DNA from: Bog-473 sp963737745
Lineage (GTDB): Bacteria; Actinomycetota; Acidimicrobiia; Acidimicrobiales; RAAP-2
Assembly: GCA_963737745.1 (NCBI GenBank)
Contig: CAVTTR010000002.1
Location: forward strand, 186,001 to 250,000
DNA length: 64,000 nucleotides
Reading direction: 5' to 3'
Positions 1-9,703 of the stretch are shown one piece after another. Positions within the stretch are counted from its first letter, which is position 1. Each line of letters opens with the position of its first letter. The notes below the pieces were generated by a model. The model had not been told where the DNA came from and searched no databases. It saw only the letters and a program-made list of their open reading frames with translations. Both the position numbers and the translations under genes were made by a program.

Positions 1-2
1 CG

Positions 3-803
3 GTGGCCTCCGAGCACCAGGCGAATCCGGCCGTTCAGGCAGCCGGTCTCATTCATCAGCCGACAGGCAACGCCGAAGGCAAGGAGGTTCGCTTCGGCAT
101 CCCGAGCTCGGCGCTCTTTGGCGTGGCCTCCACGCAGACTTCGACCGGGTCCGCCGACAGCGCCTACGACTCATTCACGCCCATCGGCGGCGGCGCCCTC
201 CTCACGGGCATGATGATCGGTGAAGTCACACCGGGCGGCGTGGGCAGCGGGATGTACACCATCTTGATCTACGCCATCATCGCCGTGTTCCTCGGCGGAC
301 TCATGGTGGGTCGTACACCCGAGTACCTCGGCAAGAAGATTCAGGCCACGGAGGTGAAGCTGGCCGGCCTGGGGACACTTGTCATGCCGATCACCGTGTT
401 GGCCATCACTGCGGTGGCGGTGTCGCTCCATGCAGGAAGGGTGGCACCGGAAAATGCGGGGCCACATGGATTCACCGAAATCCTCTACGGACTCACCTCA
501 CAAGGCAACAACAACGGATCGGCCTTTGGTGGCCTCACGGGTGATACGACCTTCTACAACATCCTCGGGGGAGTGGACATGCTGATCGGTCGTTTCGGGA
601 TCATGATCCCGGCCCTCGCTCTGGGCGGCGTGTTGGCCGCCAAGCATCCGGTGCCGGCCGGCGCGGGCACGTTCCGCACCGATTCACCCATGTTCATCGG
701 TCTGCTCATTGGCGTCATCCTCATCATCGGCGGCCTCACGTTCTTCCCCGCCGTGTCACTTGGTCCGGTTGTCGAGCAGTTCAGCCATGGAAAGTTCTTC
801 TAA
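3..803 (+). CDS. kdpA: Potassium-transporting ATPase subunit KdpA (C-terminal part)
   Basis: KdpA is the K+-translocating membrane subunit of the KdpFABC P-type ATPase. Only about 266 C-terminal residues lie in the window, roughly half the usual length of about 560, because the gene begins before position 1. The conserved GNAEGKEVRFG segment and the later selectivity-filter loop TSQGNNNGSAFGG are both visible, separated by hydrophobic membrane segments. The stop codon shares one base with the kdpB start (TAATG), so translation is probably coupled. The true start is not visible. Confidence 0.96.
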   Translation: MASEHQANPAVQAAGLIHQPTGNAEGKEVRFGIPSSALFGVASTQTSTGSADSAYDSFTPIGGGALLTGMMIGEVTPGGVGSGMYTILIYAIIAVFLGGLMVGRTPEYLGKKIQATEVKLAGLGTLVMPITVLAITAVAVSLHAGRVAPENAGPHGFTEILYGLTSQGNNNGSAFGGLTGDTTFYNILGGVDMLIGRFGIMIPALALGGVLAAKHPVPAGAGTFRTDSPMFIGLLIGVILIIGGLTFFPAVSLGPVVEQFSHGKFF

Positions 804-2866
804 TGACCACTGCCACCGTTGCCCCGGACGCTCCTCGTGAGGCACCACACGGCGTGGCGCAATCCCGAGGTCTGTTCGACCCGGAAATCCTCAAAGAAGC
901 GCTCATCGGTTCCATCACAAAGCTGGACCCACGCGTGCAGGTCAAGAACCCCGTCATGTTCGTCGTGCTGGTGGGATCCATTGTGACATTCGTCGAAGCC
1001 ATCGCCCATGGTGGAACCTTCAACTGGTCGATCACTGTCTGGCTGGTTCTGACCGTACTCTTCGCCAACTTCGCCGAAGCAATGGCCGAGGGTCGCGGCA
1101 AGGCGCAGGCCTCAGCGTTGCGACGAATGCGCTCGGAGACCATGGCGCGGCGCCTCCTGGCTGATGGCTCCGAAGAACTGGTCGCTGCTGCCTCATTGAT
1201 CAAGGGAGACCGGGTGGTGTGTGAGGCGGGCGATCACATTCCTTCTGACGGCGAAATAGTCCAGGGCGTCGCCTCGGTCGACGAGTCGGCGATCACCGGA
1301 GAGTCCGCCCCGGTCATCCGGGAATCGGGTGGCGACCGCTCCGCGGTGACGGGTGGGACGACAGTGCTTTCCGACCGGATCGTGGTGGAGATCACGGCCG
1401 AGGCCGGCAGGACCTTCTTGGACCGCATGATCTCGCTGGTTGAAGGGGCGAACCGTCAGAAGACACCCAATGAGATCGCCCTGACCATCCTGTTGGCCGC
1501 GTTGACCATCGTGTTTCTTCCTGTCGTCGTTGTCCTGCAGCCCTTCGGTCACTATGCGGGCGCCACGGTTTCCATCGTGATCCTGGTCTCGTTGCTCGTG
1601 TGTCTCATCCCCACCACAATCGGAGCCCTCCTCTCGGCTATCGGCATTGCCGGGATGGACCGCCTCGTGCAGAAGAACGTCCTGGCCATGAGCGGGCGGG
1701 CGGTGGAGGCCGCCGGAGACGTGCAGACTCTCCTGTTGGACAAGACGGGCACCATCACCCTGGGCAATCGCATGGCATCGGAGTTCTATCCGGCTACTGG
1801 GCATACCGAAGAAGAGGTGGCCGACGCCGCACAACTCGCTTCCTTGGCCGACGAGACGCCGGAGGGACGCTCCATCGTCGTGCTGGCAAAAGAGCGATTC
1901 AATATCCGCGAGCGTGAGCTTTCCACGGCGCATGCATTTATTCCGTTCACTGCGACGACGCGGATGTCGGGGCTCGACGTCGACGGGCGGCAAATCCGCA
2001 AAGGGGCCGCAGACTCCGTACGCCAGTGGGTGCTGACGCTGGGCGGTTCGGTGCCCGACGGCTTTCAGGACATCGTCGATCGGATCGCCCGAGCCGGATC
2101 GACCCCGCTGGTGGTGGCCGACGGTCCGACCATTGTCGGCGTCATCGAGCTCAAGGACGTCGTCAAGGAGGGAATCAAGGAGCGGTTCGCTGAGTTGCGT
2201 GCCTCGGGTATCCGCACCGTCATGATCACGGGCGACAATCCGCTCACCGCAGCCGCGATCGCCCAGGAGGCCGGCGTCGACGACTTCCTGGCCGAAGCCA
2301 CCCCGGAAGCAAAAATGGAGCTGATCAAGGCGGAGCAGCAAGGCGGCAAGCTCGTGGCCATGACAGGAGACGGCACCAACGATGCCCCCGCCTTGGCCCA
2401 AGCCGACGTGGGTGTGGCCATGAACACCGGCACGACGGCGGCCAAGGAGGCCGGCAACATGGTCGACCTCGATTCGAATCCGACCAAGTTGATCGATGTC
2501 GTCGAGATCGGAAAGCAGTTGCTCATCACCCGTGGCTCACTGACCACGTTCTCGATCGCCAATGACGTGGCCAAGTACTTCGCCATCATTCCGGCCCTCT
2601 TTGTGGTGACCTATCCGCAGATCAAGTCACTCAACATTTTGCACCTGCACAACGCCGAGAGCGCTGTGCTCTCGGCCGTGATCTTCAATGCCCTGGTCAT
2701 CGTGGCCCTCATCCCGCTCGCTTTGCGGGGCGTGAAGTGGCGTCCTTCGGGCGCAGCCTCCATCCTGCGCCGCAACGTCTTTATCTACGGCGTCGGCGGC
2801 ATCGTTGCGCCCTTCATCTTCATCAAGTTGATCGACCTCATCATCACGGCGCTCCACGCCTACTAA
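803..2866 (+). CDS. kdpB: Potassium-transporting ATPase ATP-binding subunit KdpB
   Basis: This is the P-type ATPase catalytic subunit that couples ATP hydrolysis to K+ uptake. Its 687 aa are full length for the family. Visible motifs are the actuator-domain TGES sequence (AITGES), the phosphorylation motif DKTGTIT with the aspartate at about residue 313, and the hinge TGDGTNDAPALAQADVG. Several membrane segments flank the cytoplasmic domains. It sits between kdpA and kdpC in the standard order. No kdpDE regulator is present downstream in the window. Confidence 0.98.
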   Translation: MTTATVAPDAPREAPHGVAQSRGLFDPEILKEALIGSITKLDPRVQVKNPVMFVVLVGSIVTFVEAIAHGGTFNWSITVWLVLTVLFANFAEAMAEGRGKAQASALRRMRSETMARRLLADGSEELVAAASLIKGDRVVCEAGDHIPSDGEIVQGVASVDESAITGESAPVIRESGGDRSAVTGGTTVLSDRIVVEITAEAGRTFLDRMISLVEGANRQKTPNEIALTILLAALTIVFLPVVVVLQPFGHYAGATVSIVILVSLLVCLIPTTIGALLSAIGIAGMDRLVQKNVLAMSGRAVEAAGDVQTLLLDKTGTITLGNRMASEFYPATGHTEEEVADAAQLASLADETPEGRSIVVLAKERFNIRERELSTAHAFIPFTATTRMSGLDVDGRQIRKGAADSVRQWVLTLGGSVPDGFQDIVDRIARAGSTPLVVADGPTIVGVIELKDVVKEGIKERFAELRASGIRTVMITGDNPLTAAAIAQEAGVDDFLAEATPEAKMELIKAEQQGGKLVAMTGDGTNDAPALAQADVGVAMNTGTTAAKEAGNMVDLDSNPTKLIDVVEIGKQLLITRGSLTTFSIANDVAKYFAIIPALFVVTYPQIKSLNILHLHNAESAVLSAVIFNALVIVALIPLALRGVKWRPSGAASILRRNVFIYGVGGIVAPFIFIKLIDLIITALHAY

Positions 2867-2877
2867 GGAAGCTGACC

Positions 2878-3516
2878 ATGCTCGCCCAATTCCGTCGTTC
2901 CATTGTCCTTTGCCTGGTCTGCCTGGTGCTGTTCGGACTTGTCTTTCCGCTACTTGGGGTGGGGCTGTCGCAGCTGTTCTTCAAGCACCAGGCCGACGGG
3001 TCCATCACCGCCAATGGCTCCATGCTCATCGGCCAGAACTGGGCGGCGACAAAGTGCCCGGGACACCTCTCCGGTAGCTGTGTGTTCCAAGGTCGCCCGG
3101 ACGACCTGGGGCCATACACCGACGCACATGCAAAGACACCGAGCCCGGCGGGCCACCCCGGGGATGACCCGCTCGTAGCCAACGGGGTGGCGGGGGAGTC
3201 AGGTGCCACCAACCTCGGACCGCGGTCGGCCGAGCTGGAGAGTTACACGAAGATCCTCATCAACTACTGGCACCAAAGAGGGGTCGACCCGACATCCGAT
3301 CTGGTCACCACATCGGGCAGTGGCTTGGATCCCGACATCACGCCTGCTGATGCCCGAGCAGAAATCCCCATGGTGGCCAGGGCAACCAGTCTTTCGGACT
3401 CGGTATTGCGCCATCTCATTCGCCAGCAGACGCAAAGTGCGGAACTCGGATTCTTGGGTTCTCCGTACATCGTCGTGCTCCAGCTGAACGAAGGACTGGC
3501 TCAGTTGCAGAAGTGA
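2878..3516 (+). CDS. kdpC: Potassium-transporting ATPase subunit KdpC
   Basis: KdpC is the small accessory subunit of the Kdp K+ pump. The ATG at 2878, 11 nt after kdpB, gives 212 aa. One N-terminal membrane helix (about residues 10-35) is followed by an extracytoplasmic domain with family sequences such as NGSMLIGQNW, VPTSDLVTTSGSGLDPDI-like (here DPTSDLVTTSGSGLDPDI) and AEIPMVARAT. An upstream in-frame start at 2737 would overlap kdpB and is rejected. A weak CTCCT/AGGAG hairpin (3523-3538) follows the gene and could attenuate transcription. Confidence 0.96.
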   Translation: MLAQFRRSIVLCLVCLVLFGLVFPLLGVGLSQLFFKHQADGSITANGSMLIGQNWAATKCPGHLSGSCVFQGRPDDLGPYTDAHAKTPSPAGHPGDDPLVANGVAGESGATNLGPRSAELESYTKILINYWHQRGVDPTSDLVTTSGSGLDPDITPADARAEIPMVARATSLSDSVLRHLIRQQTQSAELGFLGSPYIVVLQLNEGLAQLQK

Positions 3517-3571
3517 CGTCAGCTCCTTCGTCGAGGAGGACGCCGCGGGGCTGGTGTGCTGGAATACGGAG

Positions 3572-4208
3572 ATGGCACGAGTGGTGACCGTCTCAGCTTC
3601 CTATGGCGCTCACGGAGACAAGGTGAGTCGACTGCTCGCCGAGCGGTTGAGCCTGCCCTTCTTGGATCGGGCAATTCCTGCGTCTACGGCGCACGAGCTC
3701 GCTCTTTCCTCGGAGGATGCGGAGAGCCTGGACGAGTACGTCCCCAGTCGATGGGAGCGATTGGCCATGGCCTTTGCCAATGTCCCCGTGCCAACTGGGC
3801 CGAGTCAGCTCCCTCCGGACGAAATCACGACGCGTGAAGAGTTTCGCGCCCAATGCGAATCAGCGCTGGGAAAGGTGGCGGACACCACCGGAGGGGTCAT
3901 CTTAGGACGGGCGGCGAATGGTGGCATTGGGTAAGCGACCGGACGTGCTCTGTGTCCGACTGGATGGACCCGCCGAAGATCGCATTGCGCAGGTGGTTGC
4001 GCAAGGTGTGGACGAATCGGAGGCTCGCAGAGGTCAGCGTGAAGTTGATAAGGCGAGGGATACCTATGCCCGAGTCTTCTTTGGTGCCCGCCAGAACGAT
4101 TCCGGTCTGTACCACCTCGTTCTCGACAGCACAGCCCTCTCGGTCGACGCTTGCGTCGACATCATCGTCCGAGCCGCCGCCGACCGCTTCGGGACCTCCG
4201 CCGACTAG
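3572..4208 (+). CDS. Cytidylate kinase-like family protein (frameshifted)
   Basis: The N-terminal part reads MARVVTVSASYGAHGDKVS, the glycine-rich nucleotide-binding start of the cytidylate-kinase-like family. It runs to GGVILGRAANGG and then stops. The family continuation (MVALGKRPDVLCVRLDGP and onward to about 4208) lies in another frame. A single extra A near 3915 (gcggcgaatgg for gcggcgatgg) would restore GRAAMVALGKRPD. The corrected protein would be about 211 aa. Substrate is not established for this family, so a kinase role is by homology only. It follows kdpC by 55 nt, with no evident functional link. Confidence 0.8.
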
Positions 4209-4329
4209 GCGAGCTCTTCGGTAATCCACTCATCCGGGGTGCTCCAAGGACCAATGCTGCGGCGTCACATCTCAAGACACTTGACAGATGAAAGTCCTCG
4301 GGCAATCTCTGATCTCTCAGTTCCCTGCC

Positions 4330-5134
4330 ATGAGTGCCTTTGTCACTATTGAAAGCTCGGTGGCCGTCATCAGCGGAGCCGGTAGCGGCATCGGTCGGGC
4401 CTCGGCGCTGGCGCTGGCGCGCCGAGGGGCGCAGGTCGTGGTGACGGACATCGATACCGAACGCGCCAGGGCCGTGGCGGAAGAAATCGCCGATGCAGGC
4501 GGAGAGGGCGTGCCGCTTCAGTGCGATGTGACCGACATCGCGGCATTTGAACGCGTCCGTGATCGCGGCGCTCGAGGAGTATGGCCGCATCGACATTGTG
4601 ATGAACAATGTGGGCGTCTTAGCCATGGGTCCCCCCGAGACGATTCCCTTGGAGGGCTGGGAACGCGTGATCGACATCAATCTGTTGAGTGTCGTGCGCA
4701 GCAACCTCATTTTCTTGCCGCACCTTCTTTCTCAAGGAAGCGGACACATTGTCAATACGGCGTCGGCCTCCGGATTGCTGGCGCACGGATTCGACCGCCT
4801 TCCGTACGTCTCGACCAAGCATGCCCTGGTAGGACTCACCGAATCGTTGGCCCTCTACCTCCGACCACGGGGGATCGGCGTGACCTGCCTATGCCCTTCC
4901 GGCGTCGTCACCAACATCGCAGAGCAGATCACCACGTACGGTGTGGCAGGGCGCCCTCGCTCACCCGACCACCCCATCGTTGACGCGTCCGTGGTCGGAG
5001 ACCTCGTGGTCGACGCCATTGACACGGGTCGCTTTCTCGTTCTGACTGCCTCTGAGGTGCACGACGAGCTCATGGAGCGAGCATCCGACATGGATGCCTA
5101 TATCGAGACCTACGCTCCCTCGAGTCCGGAATGA
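4330..5134 (+). CDS. Short-chain dehydrogenase/reductase (frameshifted)
   Basis: A classical SDR oxidoreductase of about 268 aa. The first frame carries the Rossmann motif GAGSGIGRASALALARRG and an acidic residue after the second strand (VVVTDID), which suggests NAD(H) preference. The frame changes near 4555. The second frame then carries NNVG, the catalytic serine region (NTASASG) and YVSTK, the Tyr-xxx-Lys pair. Both halves are intact, so a one-base error or deletion is likely. Substrate is unknown. The next gene, a beta-hydroxyacid dehydrogenase, starts 25 nt downstream and may be co-transcribed. Confidence 0.88.
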
Positions 5135-5159
5135 CGATTCGTTTCAGAGGGGCACTTCG

Positions 5160-5973
5160 ATGAGGGCTGGGTTCATCGGTTTGGGGTCACAAGGGGCGCC
5201 GATGGCGCGCCGTATGGCGGATGCGGGTATTCCGACGACCCTCTGGGCGCGCCGGGCCGAGTCATTGGATCCCTTCGCGGAATGCGACGTCGAGATCGCA
5301 GGGTCGCCCGCTGAACTCGCATCAGCGTCGGATGTGATTTGCGTATGCGTGGTCGACGACGCTGGCGTGGAGCAGGTGCTTACCGCAGACGAGGGTGTCT
5401 TGGCCGGATGCCGCCCCGGCACGCTTATCGTCATTCACAGCACCGTCCACCCCGAGACGTGTCGAGCGCGCATCTCTGCTGGCCTCAGACGTTGGAGCCT
5501 CCGTCATCGATGCCCCAGTGAGTGGGGGCGCACCAGCTGCGACCGAGGGACGGTTACTCGTCATGGTCGGAGGCGGTGACGAAGAGTTCGCACGGGTTCT
5601 TCCGATTCTCAGCACCTTCGGTGACCCAGTTCTCCATGTTGGGCCGTTGGGTGCCGGACAGACTGCCAAGGCATTGAACAACCTTCTCTTCACGGCTCAT
5701 GTGGGCATGGCGTCCGCACTGTTCGAACTGGCGCACGATCTCGGTGTCGAGCGAGAGGCCCTAGCCAGGTCCATCGCTCATGGATCGGGTCACAGCTATG
5801 CCTTTGACGTGGTGGCGAGAATGGGCTTTGGCCTGACACCCTTTGCGGGCCACACCCATGCATTGCTGGCCAAGGACGTCGGCATCGTCGCCAGCCTGGC
5901 CGACGCGGCGGAAGTCACCCATGGCGCCGTGCTGGACACGGCGGAACGTGCCCTGCGCGAAATGAATCCCTAG
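5160..5973 (+). CDS. NAD(P)-dependent beta-hydroxyacid dehydrogenase, 3-hydroxyisobutyrate dehydrogenase family (frameshifted)
   Basis: This belongs to the 6-phosphogluconate/3-hydroxyisobutyrate dehydrogenase family. The start at 5160 follows a purine-rich stretch (cagaggggc). The N-terminal dinucleotide motif is FIGLGSQGAPMARRMADAG. After a frame change near 5465-5480 come the substrate-binding segment APVSGGAPAATEG and the catalytic lysine region GAGQTAKALNN. Corrected length is about 270 aa, against about 290-300 usual. The exact hydroxyacid is not predictable. It lies just downstream of an SDR, consistent with a small catabolic oxidoreductase pair. Confidence 0.87.
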
Positions 5974-6060
5974 TTCGTCCCATGCCGTCCCCACTGACCA
6001 GTGGGGTTTGCGTCGGGCGCACGTGTCGGGGGGATTTTCCCTTCGCGCCGACTCATCTGA

Positions 6061-6585
6061 TCAGTGCATGTTGTCGACGTCGACCAATCGGCTCTCCCTG
6101 GCCACACTGTGTGATGGAAGAGCGAAGTTCCTGACCTCAGCCGACGCGCGCGGCTTCTTGAAGAGCACCTTGTCGCACAGAAAGAATTGAAGAACCCAAA
6201 GTGAGCCGTATGTTGCGAAGTTCGCTCCTTCCACTGCAACCGTATGGACGAGGCGTCCGGAACTGATCGTTGCATCACTGGCCACATGCACCGCAAGAGT
6301 CGAGAGGAGCAGTCCCACGCACGAGAGAGCACAGAAGGGAAAGACCTGTGCCAGGCGTGGGCGCTGTCCGTGTTGGGACCACACCCAGCGACGGTTGAGT
6401 TCGAACGACGGGACTGTCCCCACGACCGTGGCAAGAACATTTGCCCACACACTCGACCAACCCCCGAGCCCCACGAGGAGTCCGAGTGTCGTCAGGCTGG
6501 TCGCGGTGGCCACGACCGACACCAGTGCGTACTTGGCAAAATGCAGCAGCTGTGCCCGCCACGAGGCCGTCGGGTTGATCGCCAT
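6061..6585 (-). CDS. GtrA-family membrane protein
   Basis: A 174-aa polytopic protein of the GtrA/DPMS-like family, usually implicated in moving polyprenyl-linked sugars across the membrane for cell-surface glycosylation. Four hydrophobic segments are visible. The family signature is FAKYALVSVVATATSLTTL near residues 15-35, and VPSFELNRRWVW follows the second helix. The C-terminal 30 residues after the last helix are hydrophilic. It stands alone on the minus strand, and no glycosyltransferase is adjacent. Confidence 0.85.
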   Translation of the reverse strand: MAINPTASWRAQLLHFAKYALVSVVATATSLTTLGLLVGLGGWSSVWANVLATVVGTVPSFELNRRWVWSQHGQRPRLAQVFPFCALSCVGLLLSTLAVHVASDATISSGRLVHTVAVEGANFATYGSLWVLQFFLCDKVLFKKPRASAEVRNFALPSHSVARESRLVDVDNMH

Positions 6586-6694
6586 GCGACCATCGTTCAG
6601 GGCTGAGCTGTGGGCCGACCGGGATCACGAGTTGTGCCAACTGAATTGAAGGCTTCGGGTGCCTCCTGGGCGGGGAACGGAAACGAAGGCGCTG

Positions 6695-6958
6695 TCATCC
6701 CCCGAGGGTTTTCACCGTCCACTTTCCGCCATGCGGTGCCACGCCCCAGATGATTTCGCCGCCGGATTTCTGCGCGAAGACGTGCAGGTTGTTGTTGAAG
6801 ACTTGCGTCGTTGGCGCCACCTGAGGATCGCAACCGCTCGCAATGGTGTCGAGGGGAAAGCCTCCCGTCCCCGGAGCATGGGAACCATGTACGAGGTCGC
6901 CCGTGCCTGTGACGGCGAAAACGTGGAGATTGCCGTTGGCAGTAATGGAGGTAAGCAT
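6695..6958 (-). CDS. Short beta-propeller-blade-like protein, probably a fragment
   Basis: About 87 residues contain two copies of a blade-like motif (GNLHVFAVTGTGDLVHG and NNLHVFAQKSGGEIIWG) resembling the repeats of tachylectin/PLL-type beta-propeller lectins. Real family members carry many more blades and usually a signal peptide. Neither is seen here, so this is likely a decayed remnant or a broken gene. The ATG at 6958 is chosen because residues upstream look like noncoding translation. A small intact protein cannot be excluded. Confidence 0.4.
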   Translation of the reverse strand: MLTSITANGNLHVFAVTGTGDLVHGSHAPGTGGFPLDTIASGCDPQVAPTTQVFNNNLHVFAQKSGGEIIWGVAPHGGKWTVKTLGG

Positions 6959-7200
6959 GTCTTTTCTCACTCCTCGAGGGCCTCCGTCGGCCCCATGGCG
7001 GGTTGAAAGGGCAGCCTCGCGCATGTGTCCGGCCCATCCCGGTCACGGCTCGCTGGACGACCGTAACCATGATGGAGCAGGGGCGCGGTGGCAGAGATGC
7101 CGGACGAATATTCTTGATCACGTGGCGAACAGCGTCGCAAGGCTGTTGAAAGGGGTTGGATCATGACCGAGGGATCCCCACGCGTGACCGGGAGCGACCG

Positions 7201-8208
7201 ATGCCTGCGGTAACGGTCGATGATCTGTCCACCCTGCCGCGCATCCCCGATCCGGCCTCAGCCGGCGCGCCGGAGCGCCCGCTGGCGTCCGTCACGACAG
7301 CGCCGAGCGGTTTGGAAGGCGAAGGGTTTCCTGTGCGTCGGGCCTTTGCCGGCCTGAGTCTGCGCGACCTGGATCCTTTCGTCCACATGGACCAGATGGG
7401 TGAGGTGGACTACGCCCCGGGGGAGCCTAAGGGAACACCCTGGCACCCGCACCGGGGATTTGAGACCGTGACGTACATGATCGACGGGACGTTCCAGCAT
7501 CAGGATTCACACGGAGGGGGTGGGCTCATCACCGACGGGGCAACCCAGTGGATGACGGCCGGAGCTGGCATCCTTCATATCGAGACCCCGCCTGAAGCGC
7601 TCGTGAATTCCGGCGGCATCTTTCACGGCATCCAGTTGTGGGTGAACCTATCGGCGAAAGACAAGTTCATTCCTCCGGCCTATCAAGGGCTCGAAGCCGA
7701 CGAGGTGGCTCTTCTCGCCTCACCGGATGGCGGTGCATTGGTGCGCGTGATCGCGGGTGAGCTTGCGGGTGTGACCGGTCCCGGGTCAACGCATTCGCCC
7801 ATGGCTCTCCTGCACGCCACGATCCATCCTGGCGCGGAGTTACGGATTCCATGGAACCCGGAGTTCAACGCGCTGGCGTACGTGTTGGCCGGGTCAGGAC
7901 GGTCAAGCACCGAAGGTCGCCCGGTTCGCCAGGGGCAGATGTCCGCCTTCGGGCCTGGCGATTGGCTGGCCCTTCGCGTGGACGAAAAACAGGACTCGCG
8001 ATCGGCTGATTTTGAAGTACTGATCCTCGGAGGCAAACCTATCGGCGAGCCAGTGGAGCATTACGGGCCATTCGTCATGAACACAAGGGCTGAAATTCAG
8101 CAGGCGATGGACGACTTTGAGGCCGGCCGTCTCGGTCGGATACCGCCCGACGCGTTAATGCCCCACGTATACGACCCCAACCCTCGGACCAGACATACTG
8201 GAATTTAG
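7201..8208 (+). CDS. Pirin family protein
   Basis: A bicupin of about 335 aa. Pirins bind a metal in the N-terminal cupin and some act as quercetin dioxygenases. The first cupin carries the metal-site pattern HPHRGFETVTYMIDG followed by QWMTAGAGILH, with the conserved FVHMDQMG upstream. The second cupin (about residues 190-290) is more divergent. The ATG at 7201 is preferred, since the TTG at 7156 would add a non-conserved extension. It ends convergently with the aldolase gene, separated by a hairpin. Confidence 0.92.
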   Translation: MPAVTVDDLSTLPRIPDPASAGAPERPLASVTTAPSGLEGEGFPVRRAFAGLSLRDLDPFVHMDQMGEVDYAPGEPKGTPWHPHRGFETVTYMIDGTFQHQDSHGGGGLITDGATQWMTAGAGILHIETPPEALVNSGGIFHGIQLWVNLSAKDKFIPPAYQGLEADEVALLASPDGGALVRVIAGELAGVTGPGSTHSPMALLHATIHPGAELRIPWNPEFNALAYVLAGSGRSSTEGRPVRQGQMSAFGPGDWLALRVDEKQDSRSADFEVLILGGKPIGEPVEHYGPFVMNTRAEIQQAMDDFEAGRLGRIPPDALMPHVYDPNPRTRHTGI

Positions 8209-8209
8209 G

Positions 8210-8228
8210 CGATCCGCCGTTCGGATCC
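8210..8228. terminator. Hairpin between convergent pirin and aldolase genes
   Basis: A perfect 6-bp inverted repeat (GATCCG at 8211-8216, CGGATC at 8222-8227) with a 5-nt loop fills the 20-nt gap between two convergent stop codons. There is no strong T-tract. It is a plausible bidirectional terminator by position. Confidence 0.5.
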
Positions 8229-9116
8229 TTAGGTGAGGGACGCCTCGTAGATGCTTTCGATGGAATCAGAGAGTGCAGCGTCGAATTCCTCGTCACTCTG
8301 GGTTACTCGAAGCCCACTTGTGAGGGCCCGAGAGAAGCTGGCCACCACGCCGTGGTTCCTTGAGAGGCGGGCGTCGGCGGCCTCTCTTGTATAGCCACCC
8401 GAAAGGGCAAGGACTCTCAGGACCTTGGGATGCTCGATCAGGTCGGTGTAGAAGTCGTCCACCTCGGGCAGCGTCAGTTTGACCATGACACGCTCACCGT
8501 TTCCCAACGCGTTCAAATGTTCAAGGATGGCTGCTTTGAGGAGCGTCTCCGCCTCGCCCTTCTCGGGACTCTGGATCGAGATCTCGGGTTCGAGAATGGG
8601 GACGAGCCCAGCGTCGATGATGTGGCGGGCCACGTCGAATTGCTGGTCGACGATGGCCTTGACCCCGTTCGAATCGGCCAGCGTGATGAACGAACGCATC
8701 TTGGTGCCGAATATCCGGCTCTTCAATCCGAGGCCGAGAAGCTTTTCGAGGTCGGCAATCGGCTTCATGAGCTGCACCCCGTCGCTCACTGGGGCGAGGC
8801 CCCGATCCACCTTCAAGAAGGGGACGATGTCCTTCGTATCCCACAGGTAATCGGCGAAGGGAAGTCCGCCCACCTCGCGGTGCACCGAGTCTTCGAAGAG
8901 AATGGCGCCGAGAATGCGATCCCCGTCAAATGCTGGACTCTGTGCGATGCGACTACGCATCTCCTGCATCAGGGCAAACATCTCCTCGTCATTCGAGTAG
9001 GCGTCTATTTCGATGCCATACGCAGCTAATGCATCCGGGGTGCTGCCCCCACTCTGATCGAGAGCGGCGAAGAATCCCCTTCCTTCGCGAACCTTCTTCA
9101 GCTGCTGTTCGTTCAT
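8229..9116 (-). CDS. fda: Fructose-bisphosphate aldolase, class I
   Basis: A glycolytic enzyme that cleaves fructose 1,6-bisphosphate through a Schiff base. The 295 aa match the bacterial class I aldolase type seen in staphylococci. Visible are FFAALDQSGGSTPDAL (start), ILGAILFEDSVHREV, PFLKVDRGLAP, QLMKPI, IFGTKMRS, LVPILEPEI, VMVKLTLP, LSGGYTREAA and the C-terminal SFSRALTSGLR/IESIYEASL. The ATG at 9116 gives the expected N-terminus MNEQQLKKV. It is monocistronic and faces pirin. Confidence 0.96.
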   Translation of the reverse strand: MNEQQLKKVREGRGFFAALDQSGGSTPDALAAYGIEIDAYSNDEEMFALMQEMRSRIAQSPAFDGDRILGAILFEDSVHREVGGLPFADYLWDTKDIVPFLKVDRGLAPVSDGVQLMKPIADLEKLLGLGLKSRIFGTKMRSFITLADSNGVKAIVDQQFDVARHIIDAGLVPILEPEISIQSPEKGEAETLLKAAILEHLNALGNGERVMVKLTLPEVDDFYTDLIEHPKVLRVLALSGGYTREAADARLSRNHGVVASFSRALTSGLRVTQSDEEFDAALSDSIESIYEASLT

Positions 9117-9274
9117 GGTGGGAGCCCTTTCGCCTTACGAGACGTCCAATGCCCGGACGCCCTCAACTTAATGGTGTCTCGGCGACGGCCACGGTGGAAT
9201 CCGGGCCCTAGGGCCAGGTATCCCGGTACCGTAGGGGATCCCGGGAAACTGAGGACTTTGAGAAAGGACCGACG

Positions 9275-9460
9275 ATGGCATCCGAAACAGATGAGATCGC
9301 AGAGGCGGTAGCGGCGTTGACGCATGCCATGACCGGCCTCGTCCGGGTGATTGACGCCAAGGGTCCCGAGGCCGTGGCACAACACCTTTCTGACGCCTTC
9401 CTCGAGGGCCTCGACGCCTTCGTCGCACGCTTGAACGCGATTCGCGGGTTCACCAGTTGA
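9275..9460 (+). CDS. Small hypothetical protein, 61 aa
   Basis: A small acidic helical protein (MASETDEIAEAVAALTHAMTG at its N-terminus). The ATG follows a good ribosome-binding stretch (gagaaaggacc). Composition is low in Arg and Pro and high in Ala, Glu and Asp, unlike random high-GC translation, which supports a real gene. No signal peptide, membrane helix or known motif is seen. Function is unknown. Confidence 0.6.
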   Translation: MASETDEIAEAVAALTHAMTGLVRVIDAKGPEAVAQHLSDAFLEGLDAFVARLNAIRGFTS

Positions 9461-9506
9461 GCATCAATTTGTGGGAACCCGCCTCCCAGGCACTACGTTC
9501 CCTGCT

Positions 9507-9650
9507 GTGAATCAATGGCCCGAAGGCTGGCATCCCGTGAACGCCCAAGAAGCGCAGGAATACATCGACACACACGAAAAGGGTGGGGGAGACACGGAAC
9601 TTCTCGAAGAGTGCGAGTCATTCCTTCCGATCAATCGCTCCGGTTCATAA
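9507..9650 (+). CDS. Very small hypothetical protein, 47 aa
   Basis: A GTG-initiated frame runs from 9507 to TAA at 9650 and reads MNQWPEGWHPVNAQEAQEY, then an acidic tail ending LPINRSGS. The Trp/Gln/Glu-rich composition looks protein-like rather than noncoding. No strong Shine-Dalgarno sequence precedes it, so a leaderless or weak start is possible. It lies between a 61-aa protein and a TetR gene. Function is unknown. Confidence 0.35.
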   Translation: MNQWPEGWHPVNAQEAQEYIDTHEKGGGDTELLEECESFLPINRSGS

Positions 9651-9703
9651 CGCCAGCATCCGAAGACCTCAAGAGCTGTTGTGAAGAGACAACGGAGTGC
9701 CCG

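Noticed and set aside
1193..2401. A 402-codon open frame on the minus strand
   Set aside because: It is antisense to kdpB with P-type ATPase motifs on the other strand.
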